Positions 25,505 to 37,500 of a DNA stretch of 64,000 bases are shown piece after piece. The stretch lies in the NCBI GenBank assembly GCA_001464765.1, contig LNDV01000015.1:62001-126000 (forward strand). Reading direction: 5' to 3'. Both the position numbers and the translations under genes were made by a program. Under the pieces are notes generated by a model that saw only the letters and a list, made by a program, of their open reading frames with translations, was not told the DNA's origin and ran no database searches. Each line of letters begins with the position of its first letter. Within the stretch, counting starts at the first letter, position 1. The DNA comes from Betaproteobacteria bacterium Ga0077526 (GTDB taxonomy: Bacteria; Pseudomonadota; Gammaproteobacteria; Burkholderiales; Ga0077523).

Positions 25505-28500
25505 ATGTCGAGCAATGCATCCACCCCCCGGCGCAAGGCCCTGCCCTGGCTCCGCTGGCCCCGACATGGTGTGTCCGCTTTCGCGGCCCGCATGCCGGCG
25601 CGCCTCGCCGGATGGCTCGGTTCGGAGCGACCGCCGTTTCCGCGGAAGCCTCTGCTCGAAGCGCTGGAGCCCCGCGTGCTGCTCTCCGCGGATAGCCTGG
25701 TGCCGAAGATCGAAGGCGCTATCGACGTGCCGGGCGAGGTGGACCGCTACGGGTTCGTTCTCGAAAACACGACGCGGGTCGTGTTCGACTCCCTCACCAA
25801 CGACGGCAACAAGCGCTGGACGCTCGAAGGGCCGCGCGGTGTGGTCGTCGCCGACCGCCCGTTCAGTTCCACCGATTCGGTCGACCGCTCCGGCACCGTG
25901 GCCTTCGAACTCACGCCCGGTGACTACACGCTCAGCATCGACGGTGTCGGCGACAACACGGGTGCCTACGGTTTCCGCCTGCTCGACCTGGGCCAGGCGG
26001 ATGAGATCACGCTCGGTACGCCGCTCAGCGGGCGTCTCGAGCCCGGCAACGAGACCGACGCATACCGGTTCAGCGCGGTGGCGGGTGGGCAGTACTACTT
26101 CGATCGGCGCGCCCACAACGGTGACGCCTACTGGCGCCTGATCGATCCCTACGGCCGCACGGTCTGGGGCCCGACTTCGCTGGCGAACGACGGCGGCGCC
26201 GTCACGCTCGAATTCGATGGCAGCTACACCCTGCTGATCGAAGGACGCGCCAGTGTCACGACACCGATCGACTACACCATCGGCGTCTTTGCGATCACCC
26301 AGACCACGGCAGCGATGAGTCTCGACGTGCCCGTGGCCGGCACGCTCACCAGCCCCGGCAACTCGGTGCGCTACCAGTTCGATGTGACGCAGCCGGCGTC
26401 GGTGCTGTTCGATTCCCTCGTCTATCGCGACGACGTCGAATGGTCGCTCGAAGGCCCCCGGGGCGAACTCGTAGGCGGACGCCGTTTCGGCCAGTCGGAT
26501 TCATACCTCTTCAATGCGAATCCGGTGCTCGCGTTGAGTGCCGGGACCTACACCCTGACCGTGCGCGGCGTCGATGATGCTACCGGCGGCTTCGGCTTCC
26601 AGTTGTTCACTCTCTCCAGTGTCCGGGCCCTCACGCTCGGCGAGCGGGTCACCGCCACCCTGGACGACCAGGGCCGCACCGAAGCCCGCCTGCGTGCGAA
26701 CGCCGGCGCGCCCCTGACAGGACTGATCACCGGCCCCGGACGTTCGATGACGCTCGACGGCGCAGGCAGCGTCGCGCTGGTCATGGGCGCGGACCCCGCG
26801 TTCGCGGCGGACGGCAAGCTCACCGTGGAGGGATGGATCCGCCCGACGGGCCCCGGCACCGACGGCGTGGCCGGCGGCATCCTCTTCAACAAGGAAGGCG
26901 AGTACGAGATCGCGCGCTTCGCCGACGGCACCATCCAGTGGGCTTTCGCGAATGAGTCCCCAGGCTGGACCTGGGTCAACACCGGCTACGTGGCGCCGCT
27001 CGCCGAGTGGACGCACATCGCCATCGTGTACGACGCGGGCCGCGTGACGACCTACGCCAACGGTGTCGAGGTTCACACGTACGAGGGCGCAGGCGACATC
27101 GGGGACGCGCACACCAACGCCGATGAACTGCGCGTCGGCGGGCGGCAACTGCTGGAGCAGGATTTCCAGGGCAGTCTCGACGAGATCCGCGTATGGACCG
27201 TCGCGCGCAGCGCAGCCGAGATCGCGGCCAACTACCGCCGCATGCTGACGGGCACCCAGAGCGGTCTCGCGGGTTACTGGCGCTTCGAGGAGGCCTCCGG
27301 TACCACGCTGCTCGACTCGTCCGGCGCCGGCCGCAACGGCACCATCGTCGGTGCGCCCGCCATCGAGACCCATCTCTACCGGTTCGACGCGACGGCCGGT
27401 GCGCGCTACTTCCTCGACCGTCTCGCCTTCGCGGGCGAGAACCTGTCGATGCGGCTCCTCGATCCCTTCGGCAACCAGGTGCTTTCACCGACGGGCTTCG
27501 GCGACATCGACAGCTTCACCACCGAGTTCACCGGCGCCTACGTGCTCGCGATCGAGGGATACGGTCCCAACGTCCACGGCGCCAGTTACGAGTTCGCCCT
27601 GCATCGTGTGGCCGAGACGATCGCGCCGATCTCCCTGGGCACCACGGTGAACGGCACGATCCCCCAGCCGGGCGCTCTGTCGACGTATACCTTCTCGCTT
27701 GCCGCGTCGGCCAAGGTCGTTCTGGACATCCTCACCCTGGGCAACCAGTTCAACTGGTCCCTGTCCGGTCCGCGCGGCGTCGAGGTTTCCGGTCGTCCGC
27801 TGTCGCAGTCCGACTCCGCCGATGCCAACTTCAACACCATCCTGGACCTGCCGGCCGGCGACTACCGCCTCACCATCGACGGCAGCGCTGACGCCACCGG
27901 CGCGTTCACGCTGCGGCTGCTCGATCTCGCCGCAGCCACCGTCATCGAGCGGGGTGTCGAGGTCACGGGTCGCCTCGATCCGGCGTCGGCCAGCGTCGCC
28001 TATCGCTTCAACGCGGTGGCCGGCGACCGCATCGCGATCGACCGTCTCGCACTCACGGGGGACGGGCTCTACTGGCGACTGATCGACTCCACCGGCCGGC
28101 TGGTGCAGGGTCCCGGGTTCCTCGACGACACGGGCCCCATCTCGCTCGCACTCGGCGGGACGTACACGCTGCTGTTCGAAGGCCGCTATTTCTCGCAGTC
28201 GCCTTCCGACTTCCGCTTTGCGGTGAATCTCCTCGGCAACACGCCGCCGGAGGCCCTGACCGGGACGGCGATCCAGCTCGGCACCACGGTGACCGGCACA
28301 TTGAGTGCCGCCGGTGAGAACGACACGTTCGTCTTCGAGGTCACGTCCCCCACCCGCGTCGTGTTCGATTCGTTCTCCCCCAACAACACCACTGTATTCC
28401 AGTGGTCGCTCGTGGGACCGCGCGGTGTCGAAGTGGGCACGCGTTCGACTTATCAGTCGGAGTCCTTCGAACTCGGCGACACCACGGTGGTCGCGGAACT

Positions 28501-31500
28501 CGTCGTGCCGGGCACCTATCAGATCCGCATCTCGGGGCAGGGCGCGACAACCGGCGCGTACAGCTTCCGCCTGCTCGATCTCGCCTCGGCGACCGCCATC
28601 AACGCCGGTGAAGTCGTCACCGCGCAGTTCTCGCCCGCCAACGAAACAGACCTCTACCGCTTCACCGTGCCCGCGGGCGGCGGGCGCTTCTTCCTCGATC
28701 GCCGTGACCTTTCCGGCAACGTCGGATCGGACTGGTTCTCCTGGCGTCTCGTGGATCCCAACGGGCGCCAGGTGTTCGGTCCGATCTTCCTCAACGATCG
28801 CGACGTGTTCGAGCTTCCGCTCGGCGGAACCTACACACTGATCGCGGAATCCCGCGTCTGGACGACGCTGTACGTCGGGTCAGTCAACTACAGCTTCGTC
28901 CTGCAGCCCGTTACAGACGATGCGGCCACGCTCACACTCGATGCCAACATCGCCGGGGACATCGCCCACGCGGGCCAACGCGACGTCTACACCTTTTCGC
29001 TCACCGAGTCCCGGCGGGTGTACTTCGATTCGCTCACGGCCGGCAGCGGAATGCGCTGGACCCTGCAGGGACCGCGGGGCACTGTCGCCCTCGACCGTGC
29101 TTTCGGCCAGTCGGACGCCAACGACGGCCTGTTCCTGATGGACCTCGGCCCCGGCGACTATCGGCTCACCGTCGACGGGTCGGGAGACGCCGCAGGCGCC
29201 TACGGCTTCCGCCTGCGCGATGTCGCACAAGCCCAGGAATTCACGCCTGGCATCGCGGTCTCGGGTTCGCTCGATCCCGCCAACGGGTCCGCGCTCTACC
29301 GGTTCACCGCGGAAGCGGGAGACCGCGTGTTCCTGGACCTGGTATCGCGCTCCGGCGCCGAGAAGGCGTGGCGGGTCATCGACCCGTTCGGCCGCGCCGT
29401 ATTCGGCGCCAGCAACTTCACCGGCGACGGCGGCGAACTCACGCTCGACTATGACGGAACCTACACCGTGCTCATCGAAGGGCGCGCCACGGCGTCCGGC
29501 GCGTCGGCCTTCTCGTTCGATCTGGTGCCTATCGCCGATCGCGAGGACACCCTGGTGCCGGGCGAAGTGGTGTTCGACCGCATCGATCACGCGGGCCAGA
29601 AGGTCGCTTACCGGTTCGATCTGGCGGCCGACACCCAGATGCTGTTCGACGCGCTCGGCAATCTGTCGTCGGTCTTCTGGAGTCTCACGGGGCCCCGCGG
29701 CACGGTCGTGTCCCCGCGCAGCTTCCAGAGCTCGGACTCCTACGATGTGAGCGGCAACAGCCTGCTGCAGCTCGTCGCCGGCAGCTACACGCTCACCGTC
29801 GACGGCTCCGGCGACTTCACCGGTGGTTACGGCTTCCGACTGCTCGATACCGCAGCCGCGACGCTGTTCGCACCGCTCGACGTGGTGTCCGGATCCCTCG
29901 GCGATGCCGGCGTCGGATCGCAACTGATGCGCCCGCTCTCTGGCGCGCCGCTGCAGGGCGCAGGCAGCGGCAATCTCGCGCTCGACACGCGCAGCTTCAA
30001 TCGCACCGTAACAGTGGCGGACAGCGCCTCGCTGAAGCCCGCCCAGCTCACCATCGAATCCTGGATTTCGCGCGGCTCGGGAGCTTCCACGTGGGACTCC
30101 GTGCTCATGAAAAGCACGAACAGCGCGTGGAACGACGGTTACGGACTGGCGATCTATCCCGACGGCCGGCTGCACTTCTTCGTGAACAACTACAGCGCCG
30201 TCGAGCTGTCCATCCCGCTCGCCGTGGAGCAGTGGACCCACGTCGCGGGCACCTACGACGGCGCGGAACTGAAGCTCTACGCCAACGGCGAACTGGTGGC
30301 ATCGCGCTCCTACACGGCCGCGATCACGCACAGCGTCCAGCCGCTGCGGATCGCCGGCGGCGCGGGCGGCTTCCCGTGGCGCGGCCAGCTGGACGAAGTC
30401 CGCGTCTGGAACGTCGCGCGGAGCGCCGCGGAGATCGCCGCCAACTACCGTCGCGCCCTCACCGGATCGGAAGCGGGGCTCGTGGGCTACTGGAGCTTCG
30501 ACGAAGCCTCCGGGATCACCGTGCCGGATCGTTCCGCAGCGGCGAATAACGGCGCGCTCCCCGCATTCCCGTCGTACGAGACTCGCCTCTACCGCTTCGA
30601 GGCCCAGGCCGGCGAGCGCTTCTACTTCGACCGGCAGGCGCTGTCGGGCGACAGCTTCTCGGTGCGCATGTTCGACCCGAACGGTGCACTCCTCTACGGC
30701 CCGTCCAACTTCAACGACATCGACGTCTTTACTGCGCTGCGCACGGGCACTTACCTGGTGGCCCTGGAAGGCCGCGTCTACAACGATCAGCCGTCCAGCT
30801 ACACGTTCGCTCTCAACCGTGTGGATGACGCTGCGTCCACCCTGGTGCTGGGCGAGATCGTGAGCGGCACTCTCGAGCACGCCGGACAGCGGCGCGCCTT
30901 CGCGTTCACGCTGGACGCCGAGACGCGCGTGGCGTTCGACTCGCTCACGAACGATGGCCGGATCCGATGGACGCTCACCGGACCCAGGGGCACCGTCGAT
31001 TCCGCTCGTCCGTTCAGCCAGAGCGATTCCTATTCCGGCACGAGCCTTTACGATCTCGTGGCGGGCGATTACCTGCTCACCGTTGACGGCACCGGCGAGA
31101 CGACCGGCGCGTTCCAGTTTCGCGTGCTGGATCTCGGCGATGCGACGACCGTCGCCTACGGTGCGAATGTCACTGGTGTGCTGACACCTGCCGCGTCGAC
31201 GCAGGCGTTCCGCATCGACGTGCAGGCAGGCGATCGCGTGTACTTCGACTCGACCGTCGGCAACGTGGGCAATACCTACTGGCGCCTGCTCGATCCCTAT
31301 GGCCGGACGGTATGGGGTCAGAGCTCGATGGGCAGCGACGCGGGTCGTTACGAACTCGCCTACACCGGGGCCTACACCCTGCTCGTCGAGGGCGGCATCA
31401 GCCCGGCTTCCGCGGGGAACTTCGGTTTCCGCGTGGTCCGCGCGACGGACGTCGTGCAGCCCATCGTTCCCGGCGAGTCGTCCGGCATGGGCGTGAACCA

Positions 31501-34500
31501 CATCGAGGGTGTGCGCGGCGGTGCCGTCTCGCTGAACGGCCTGCAGTACCTGGAGATTCCCCACGATGCCGATCTTTCGCTCTCGGGTTCGCTGACCTGG
31601 GAAGGCTGGATCCGCGTCGACAGCTTCGCCAACGACTGGATGCCGGTGTTCTTCAAGGGCGACGACAGCGAACCGAATCGTCGCACCGCTTCCCTGTGGC
31701 TCAACGCTTCCGGCTATCTGCACGCCTCGGTCGGTACGGGCGTGGCCAACAACACCGTGAACACGGCGAGCGGCCTCATCAAGGCCGGTCAATGGCATCA
31801 CGTGGCGCTCGTGGTGGACCGCACCGCGCGCACGCTGGGCGTCGTGGTGGACGGCGTCTCGGCGGCGAACCGCAGCGTGTCGACGCTGCCGGCCGCATGG
31901 CCCAGCACGAGTCCGCTGATGATCGGCGGCACGTCGGAGTTCGCGCCCTCTTACGCGTACTTCCGCGGGTCGTTCGACGATGTGCGGTTGTGGAACGGCG
32001 CGCGCACGGTCGAGCAGATCGCCCAGTCCCGCAACGAGACCCTCGCTGCCGGCACGGCCGGCCTCATTGCCAACTGGCGCCTCGACGAGCTGTCGGGCGC
32101 CGCGGTCGCCGACTCGGCGGGCGATCATGACGGCGCCGTGGTCGCTGCCACCTCGGGTGTCGTCATCGGACGCATCGCCGAAGTCGCGCAGCGGGTGCAG
32201 CACACCTTTTCGCTCGCGGCGGAGACGCGCGTCGTCTTCGACTCGCTCGTCAACACCGATAACGTGCGCTGGAGCCTCACCGGGCCGCGTGGCGTCGTGA
32301 CGTCCGACCGGTCGTTCCGGTCGAGCGATGCCATCGACGCTTCCAGTCTCTACACCCTCGCGGCGGGCGACTACACGCTGACCGTGGAGGGCAGGGGCGA
32401 CCTCACGGGCGAGTACCGATTCCGCCTGCTGCCGCTCGCGATCGCGACACCCATCGCTGTCGGCACCCGGATCGACGCCACGCTTCGGCCGGCCAGCGAG
32501 ACCGACGTCTATCGCTTCGAGGCCGCCGCCGGCGATTCGCTCTTTCTCGACGCCATCAGCAGTTCGAACGGCAGCCTCTACTGGCGTCTGCTCGACGCCG
32601 ACGGCCGGACGGTGCTGGGCACCGCCGGGTTCAGCGATCGCGAGACGGGGCCGCTCATCCGCGGCGGCACCTACACGCTGCTGATCGAGGGCCGGTACGC
32701 CAACGAAGGCAATGCCGGCTACAGCTTCCGCCTCGGCCGCCCCGCGACGACGACGAACGCGCTCGCCTTCGGCGTTCCCGTTGCGGCCTCGCTCGCCGGG
32801 GTCGGCGACCAGCATCGCTACACCTTCACGCTCAGCGGCGATCGCACGCTGCTCTTCGATGCGCGCACCGATCGCAGCGATGTTCTCTGGAACCTGACCG
32901 GGCCGACGGGCGCCGTGGTGTCGTCCCGTCGCTTCGACCAGAGCGACTCCGCGGACTTCGCGGCGAGCCCCGTGCTGCGACTCGCGGCAGGCACCTATGC
33001 GCTCACCGTGGACGGCGCGGACGACGCGGTCGGCGACTACGCCTTCGCGATGTTCGACCTCTCCGCGGCGACGGCAATCACCACCGACACCGATGTGTCG
33101 GGGCGTCTCGATCCGGGCAACGAGACGGACGTGTACCGGTTCACCGCCTCGGCGCGCGACCGGCTCAACTTCCTGATGCTTAACGAGAGCCGCAACTCGC
33201 CATTCTGGCGGCTCGTGCATCCGTTCGGCGGCACCGTGTTCGGGCCTTCGGCCTTCGCCTCCGCTGGCGTGTTCACCATGCCGTTCGCCGGCGAGTATTA
33301 CCTGCTCATCGAAGGGCGGCGCACCGAGGGCACCGCCGTCGACTACGGCTTCCGCGTCGCGGACGCCGGCCAGGACAACACGACCGGCGCGTCGTCGCAG
33401 AACTTCGACAGCGCGGGCATGGCCTACAGCCTGTTCAACGCGAGTGGTGCCGCGGCCCAGGTGCTGGACGGCGGTCCGACCGGGCGCTTCCTGCGGCTCG
33501 CCAACACGACGTCGCAGAGCAACAACTCCATCGGCTTCCCGGTGACCGCGACCGGGCCCTTCGGCCGCGTGGCCATCGACTTTGACTTCCGCATGCAGCC
33601 GGGCAGCGGCCGCGCCGACGGCTTCGGTCTGGCTTGGCTGGACGCCGACACCTGGGGCGAGGGCGGCGTGGTCCCGGTCTTCGGACCCAACCCGAATCTG
33701 GCGAAGAGCTTCGGCATCGGCTTCGACATCTTCAATAACAGCGAGGTGAACAACAACCACCTCTCGCTGCATTACGACGGCGTACAACTCGCCGAATTCC
33801 CGGACCCCGGTTTCGATCTCGCCAACGGGTCCTTCAATCATGCGCGGGTCGTGCTGCAGCGGGTGAGCGGCGGCGCCACGGTCACGGTCGTTCTCACACC
33901 GGCGGGCGGCGCTGAAGTCACGCCGATCAGCAACTACTTCATCAGCGGGCTGGACCTCGACGACGCGCGTCTGGCGTTCGCCGCGTACTCGGGCGGGCAG
34001 ACGGCCAATCACGATCTCGACAACATCGTCGTCACCACCGAAGCGGGCGTGGCCGAAGCGCTCCCCGCGATCGTGTTCGGGCAGACCGTGTCGTCCAATC
34101 TGGGCGCAGTCAACGAACTCGACCGCTACACCTTCACGCTCACCGAAGCGAAGCGCCTCTACATCGACTCGCTGGTCAACACGGCGGGCATCCGGTGGAG
34201 CCTCACCGGCCCCACGGGCACACTCTATTCGGGCCGTCCTTTCAACGACACCGATTCGATCGAAAACCTGTCTCTCGTGACGGCGCCCGCGGGCACCTAC
34301 GTGTTCCAGGTGAACGGTGCGGTCGGTGCGTATTCGTTCAGGGTACTCGACCTCGGCGCCGCCACGCAGCTCACGCCCGGCGTGGCGGTGGCGGGCACGC
34401 TCGACCCCGCGAACGAGACCGACGCCTACCGATTCAGCGCCAGCGCCGGCGACAGTTTTTATTTCGACATGGAAGGCCGTGCGCGGGGCGACGTCTACTG

Positions 34501-37500
34501 GCGGCTCGTCGACCCGCTGGGCCGGCTCGTCTGGGGCCCGGCCAACACCAACGGCAACGGGGACGTCGACTTCACGACCCTTACCCTGGACGGCACCTAC
34601 ACGCTTCTCGTGGAGGGTCGCGCCTACACGACCGGGACGGCCGCGTACTCGGTCAACGTTCGCCCGGTGGCGGTGCAGGAGGCGACTGCCACGCTCGGCA
34701 CCGCGGTGAACGGCCGGATCGACCAGCCCGGTGAACGGGACGTGTACGTGATGGAGGTCGCCGCCAACACGCGCGTGTACTTCGACAACCTCACGAACAG
34801 CACCACCGTGCGCTGGACGCTCACCGGTCCCCGCGGGGTGGTGGTCGACAACGCGCTCCTGTACGACTCCGATTCCCTGGAGGCGCTCACACTGCTCGAT
34901 CTGGTCGCCGGGACCTACCGCCTCACGGTGGACGACGCCAACGACGGCACGTCGGCCTACGGATTCCGGTTCGTCGATCTCGATACGGCCACGCCGGTCG
35001 CCATCGGCGAGGCGGTCACCGGCACGCTCGACCCCGCCAACGCGACCGCGCTCTTCCGCTTTGACGGCGACGTGGGCGACCGGTTGTACTTCGACCGCAC
35101 CGCCAACGCCGGCGGCGACACCCGGTGGCGTCTGCTCGATCCCTTCGGCCGTCCGTACTGGGGCCCCAGCGCCATGTCGAGTGGCGACATCGGCCCCGTC
35201 ACGCTGCCGTATGCGGGCAACTGGACGCTGCTGATCGAAGGTCGCTACTACGTGACCGGTACCGCCACCTACGGTTTCCGGGTGGCCGAGGCCGCGCCGC
35301 AGACCGCGCCCATGCAGCTCGGCGCGACCGTGTCCGGAACGCTCGACGCCATCGCGACCCACGCCTACACGTTTACGCTCACGGAAGGCCGGCGCGTGTA
35401 TCTCGACTCGCAGACCGGCAGCTCCGAGATCCTCTGGTCCCTGTCCGGACCGCGCGGTACCCTCGTCGCGAACCAGCGGCTCTATACCGCAGATTCCGTC
35501 TACGGACTGAACGTGCTCGACCTCGTCCCGGGCGACTACGTCCTGACGGTCGACTCCACCGTCGACGGCAACACGGCCTATGCCCTGCGGCTGCTCGATC
35601 TCGGCCAGGCCGCGGCCATCGAGCCCGGCACGCTCGTGACCGGCACCCTGAGTCCGGCCGCCGCCACCAACACCTACCGGTTCTCCGCGACCGCGGGAGA
35701 CCGGTTCTTCTTTGACCGGACCTCGAACACCGGTTCGGATGTCTACTGGCGCCTGCTCGATCCGTACGGCCGTCCGATGTGGGGGCCGACGTACATGAAC
35801 AACGGCGACGTGGACGTCACGACGCTCGCCTACACCGGCACCTACACGCTGCTCGTGGAAGGTCCCTATTACACCGGCGGCACCAGCAACTTCGCGTTCA
35901 ACGTGCAGCCCGTGCCCCAGCAGGACCGCATCATGATCGGCGGCCTGGGAACCCTGCCGGGCCCGGATCTCGTCGTGCAGAACATCACGGTCACGGCACC
36001 GGGAGGCGATCTGCGCGCCGGCGGTTCCGTGACGGTGGCCTGGGAGATCGTCAACAGCGGGTCGGAGCCGGCGAACGCGCCGTGGCTCGATCGCGTGCTC
36101 GTCCGCAACGCGGACCGCGGCGAACTCATCCGAAACCTGCTGGTGAGCTACGACGACCTCGGCGCGGGCGCCAGCGCGCCGCTGCAGGCGGGCGAGCGTC
36201 GGACGCGGCAGGTCACCTTCGACCTGCCCGCCGGCAATCAGGGTGTGGGCAATCTGCGCTTCGAAGTCGCCACCGACGTGTCCAATGTCGTGGAGGAGAG
36301 CGGTGGCGCCCTCGCGGAGAACAACAACACCGCCTCGGTGTCGCGCGTCTCGCTGGCTTCGCCCTATCCGGATCTTCGCGTGGCGGGCCTCACGGTCACC
36401 CCGGCGGGTGCCTGGCAGGCGGGGCAGAGCGTCACGGTGACGTGGCGTGTCGAGAACGCCGGGGAGGCCTCTGCCGCCGCGCCCTGGACGGACACGATCA
36501 CAGTCCGCAACACCACGACCGGTCAGACGGTGGCCTCCGGCACGAGCCGGCACACCGTCGCGGTGGAAGGCGCGCTGGCCGCTGGCGCCAATCGTGAACG
36601 CAGCTTCACGTTCACGTGGCCCGCGGGCACGCTCGGCACGGGGCAGATGGAGTTCATCGTCGCCACCGATTCTGCCGGCGAGGTGTTCGAGGCCAACCCG
36701 CAGGACACCGGCGAAGCCAACAACAGCCAGCGCATCACCGTCGTCTCCGCGCCCGACCTCGTCGTGCGGAACGTCACGCTCGATCAGACGACGATCAGCG
36801 CCGGGGGGACTGTCACCGTACGCTGGGAGGACGTCAACGTCGGTGTCGCCACGGTGCCCGCAGGGTGGACCGACCGCGTCATCGTCCGGAACCTCGACAC
36901 CGGCGAGCGCGTGCTCGACCAGGCAGTGATCTACAACCCGACCGCGCCCGGCAATACGCTGCTCGGGCCCGGCGGGGTGCTGGCGCGCAGCCTCTCCTTC
37001 ACGCTGCCCGACGGCCTGCGCGGCACCGGGCGCTTCGAAGTGCAGATCGCCACCGACCAGAACACGAACGGCCAGAACTCGGTGGTCGAGCTGAACGAGA
37101 CGGGCGGCAATGCGGATGGCAACAACAGCGCGACCCTCCAGTTCACCGCGCAGGCGAGAACCTACGCCGACCTGGTCGTCTCCGGCATCCAGGCCCCGCT
37201 GACCGGCCGCGGCGGCGAGGCCATCGAGGTCCGCTGGAACGTCACCAACCAGGGCGGCGTCACCGCAGCCGGCGGCTTCGCCGACCGCATCATTCTCAGC
37301 GACGACACCATCTTCGGCGACGCCGACGACGTGGAACTCGCCCTAGTGACGCGGACGGGAGATCTCGCGAGCGGCGGCACCTACGCCGGCTTCGCCAGTG
37401 TCACGCTGCCGCTGCAGCGCGACGGCCGGTTCTACCTCGCGGTGACGACGGATGCCCTGGCCCAGGTGCCGGAACCCGATACGCGCGCCGACAACACCTC

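Larger units (their letters stand above)
25700..35914 (+). repeat. Array of 12 two-part PPC-like beta-sandwich units in the giant protein
   Basis: Residues 66-3470 are twelve units of about 200 residues, each with two related halves. The first half reads like RVxFDSLT, RWTLxGPRGxVV, then SDS and LTVDGxGDxTGAYGFRLLDL. The second reads like VTGTLDPANETDAYRF, AGDRFYFDR, YWRLxDPxGRxVWGP and GTYTLLIEGR. Both resemble the pre-peptidase C-terminal (PPC) fold. Unit starts fall near bases 25700, 26291, 27610, 28240, 28916, 29536, 30826, 31446, 32746, 34061, 34671 and 35291. The repeats are diverged rather than identical, so recent DNA duplication is unlikely. Confidence 0.85.

Noticed and set aside
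25401..26141. A 246-codon + frame overlapping the start of the giant gene
   Set aside because: It is out of frame with the giant protein, rich in Arg/Ser/Pro, and the repeat domains in the other frame begin within it.
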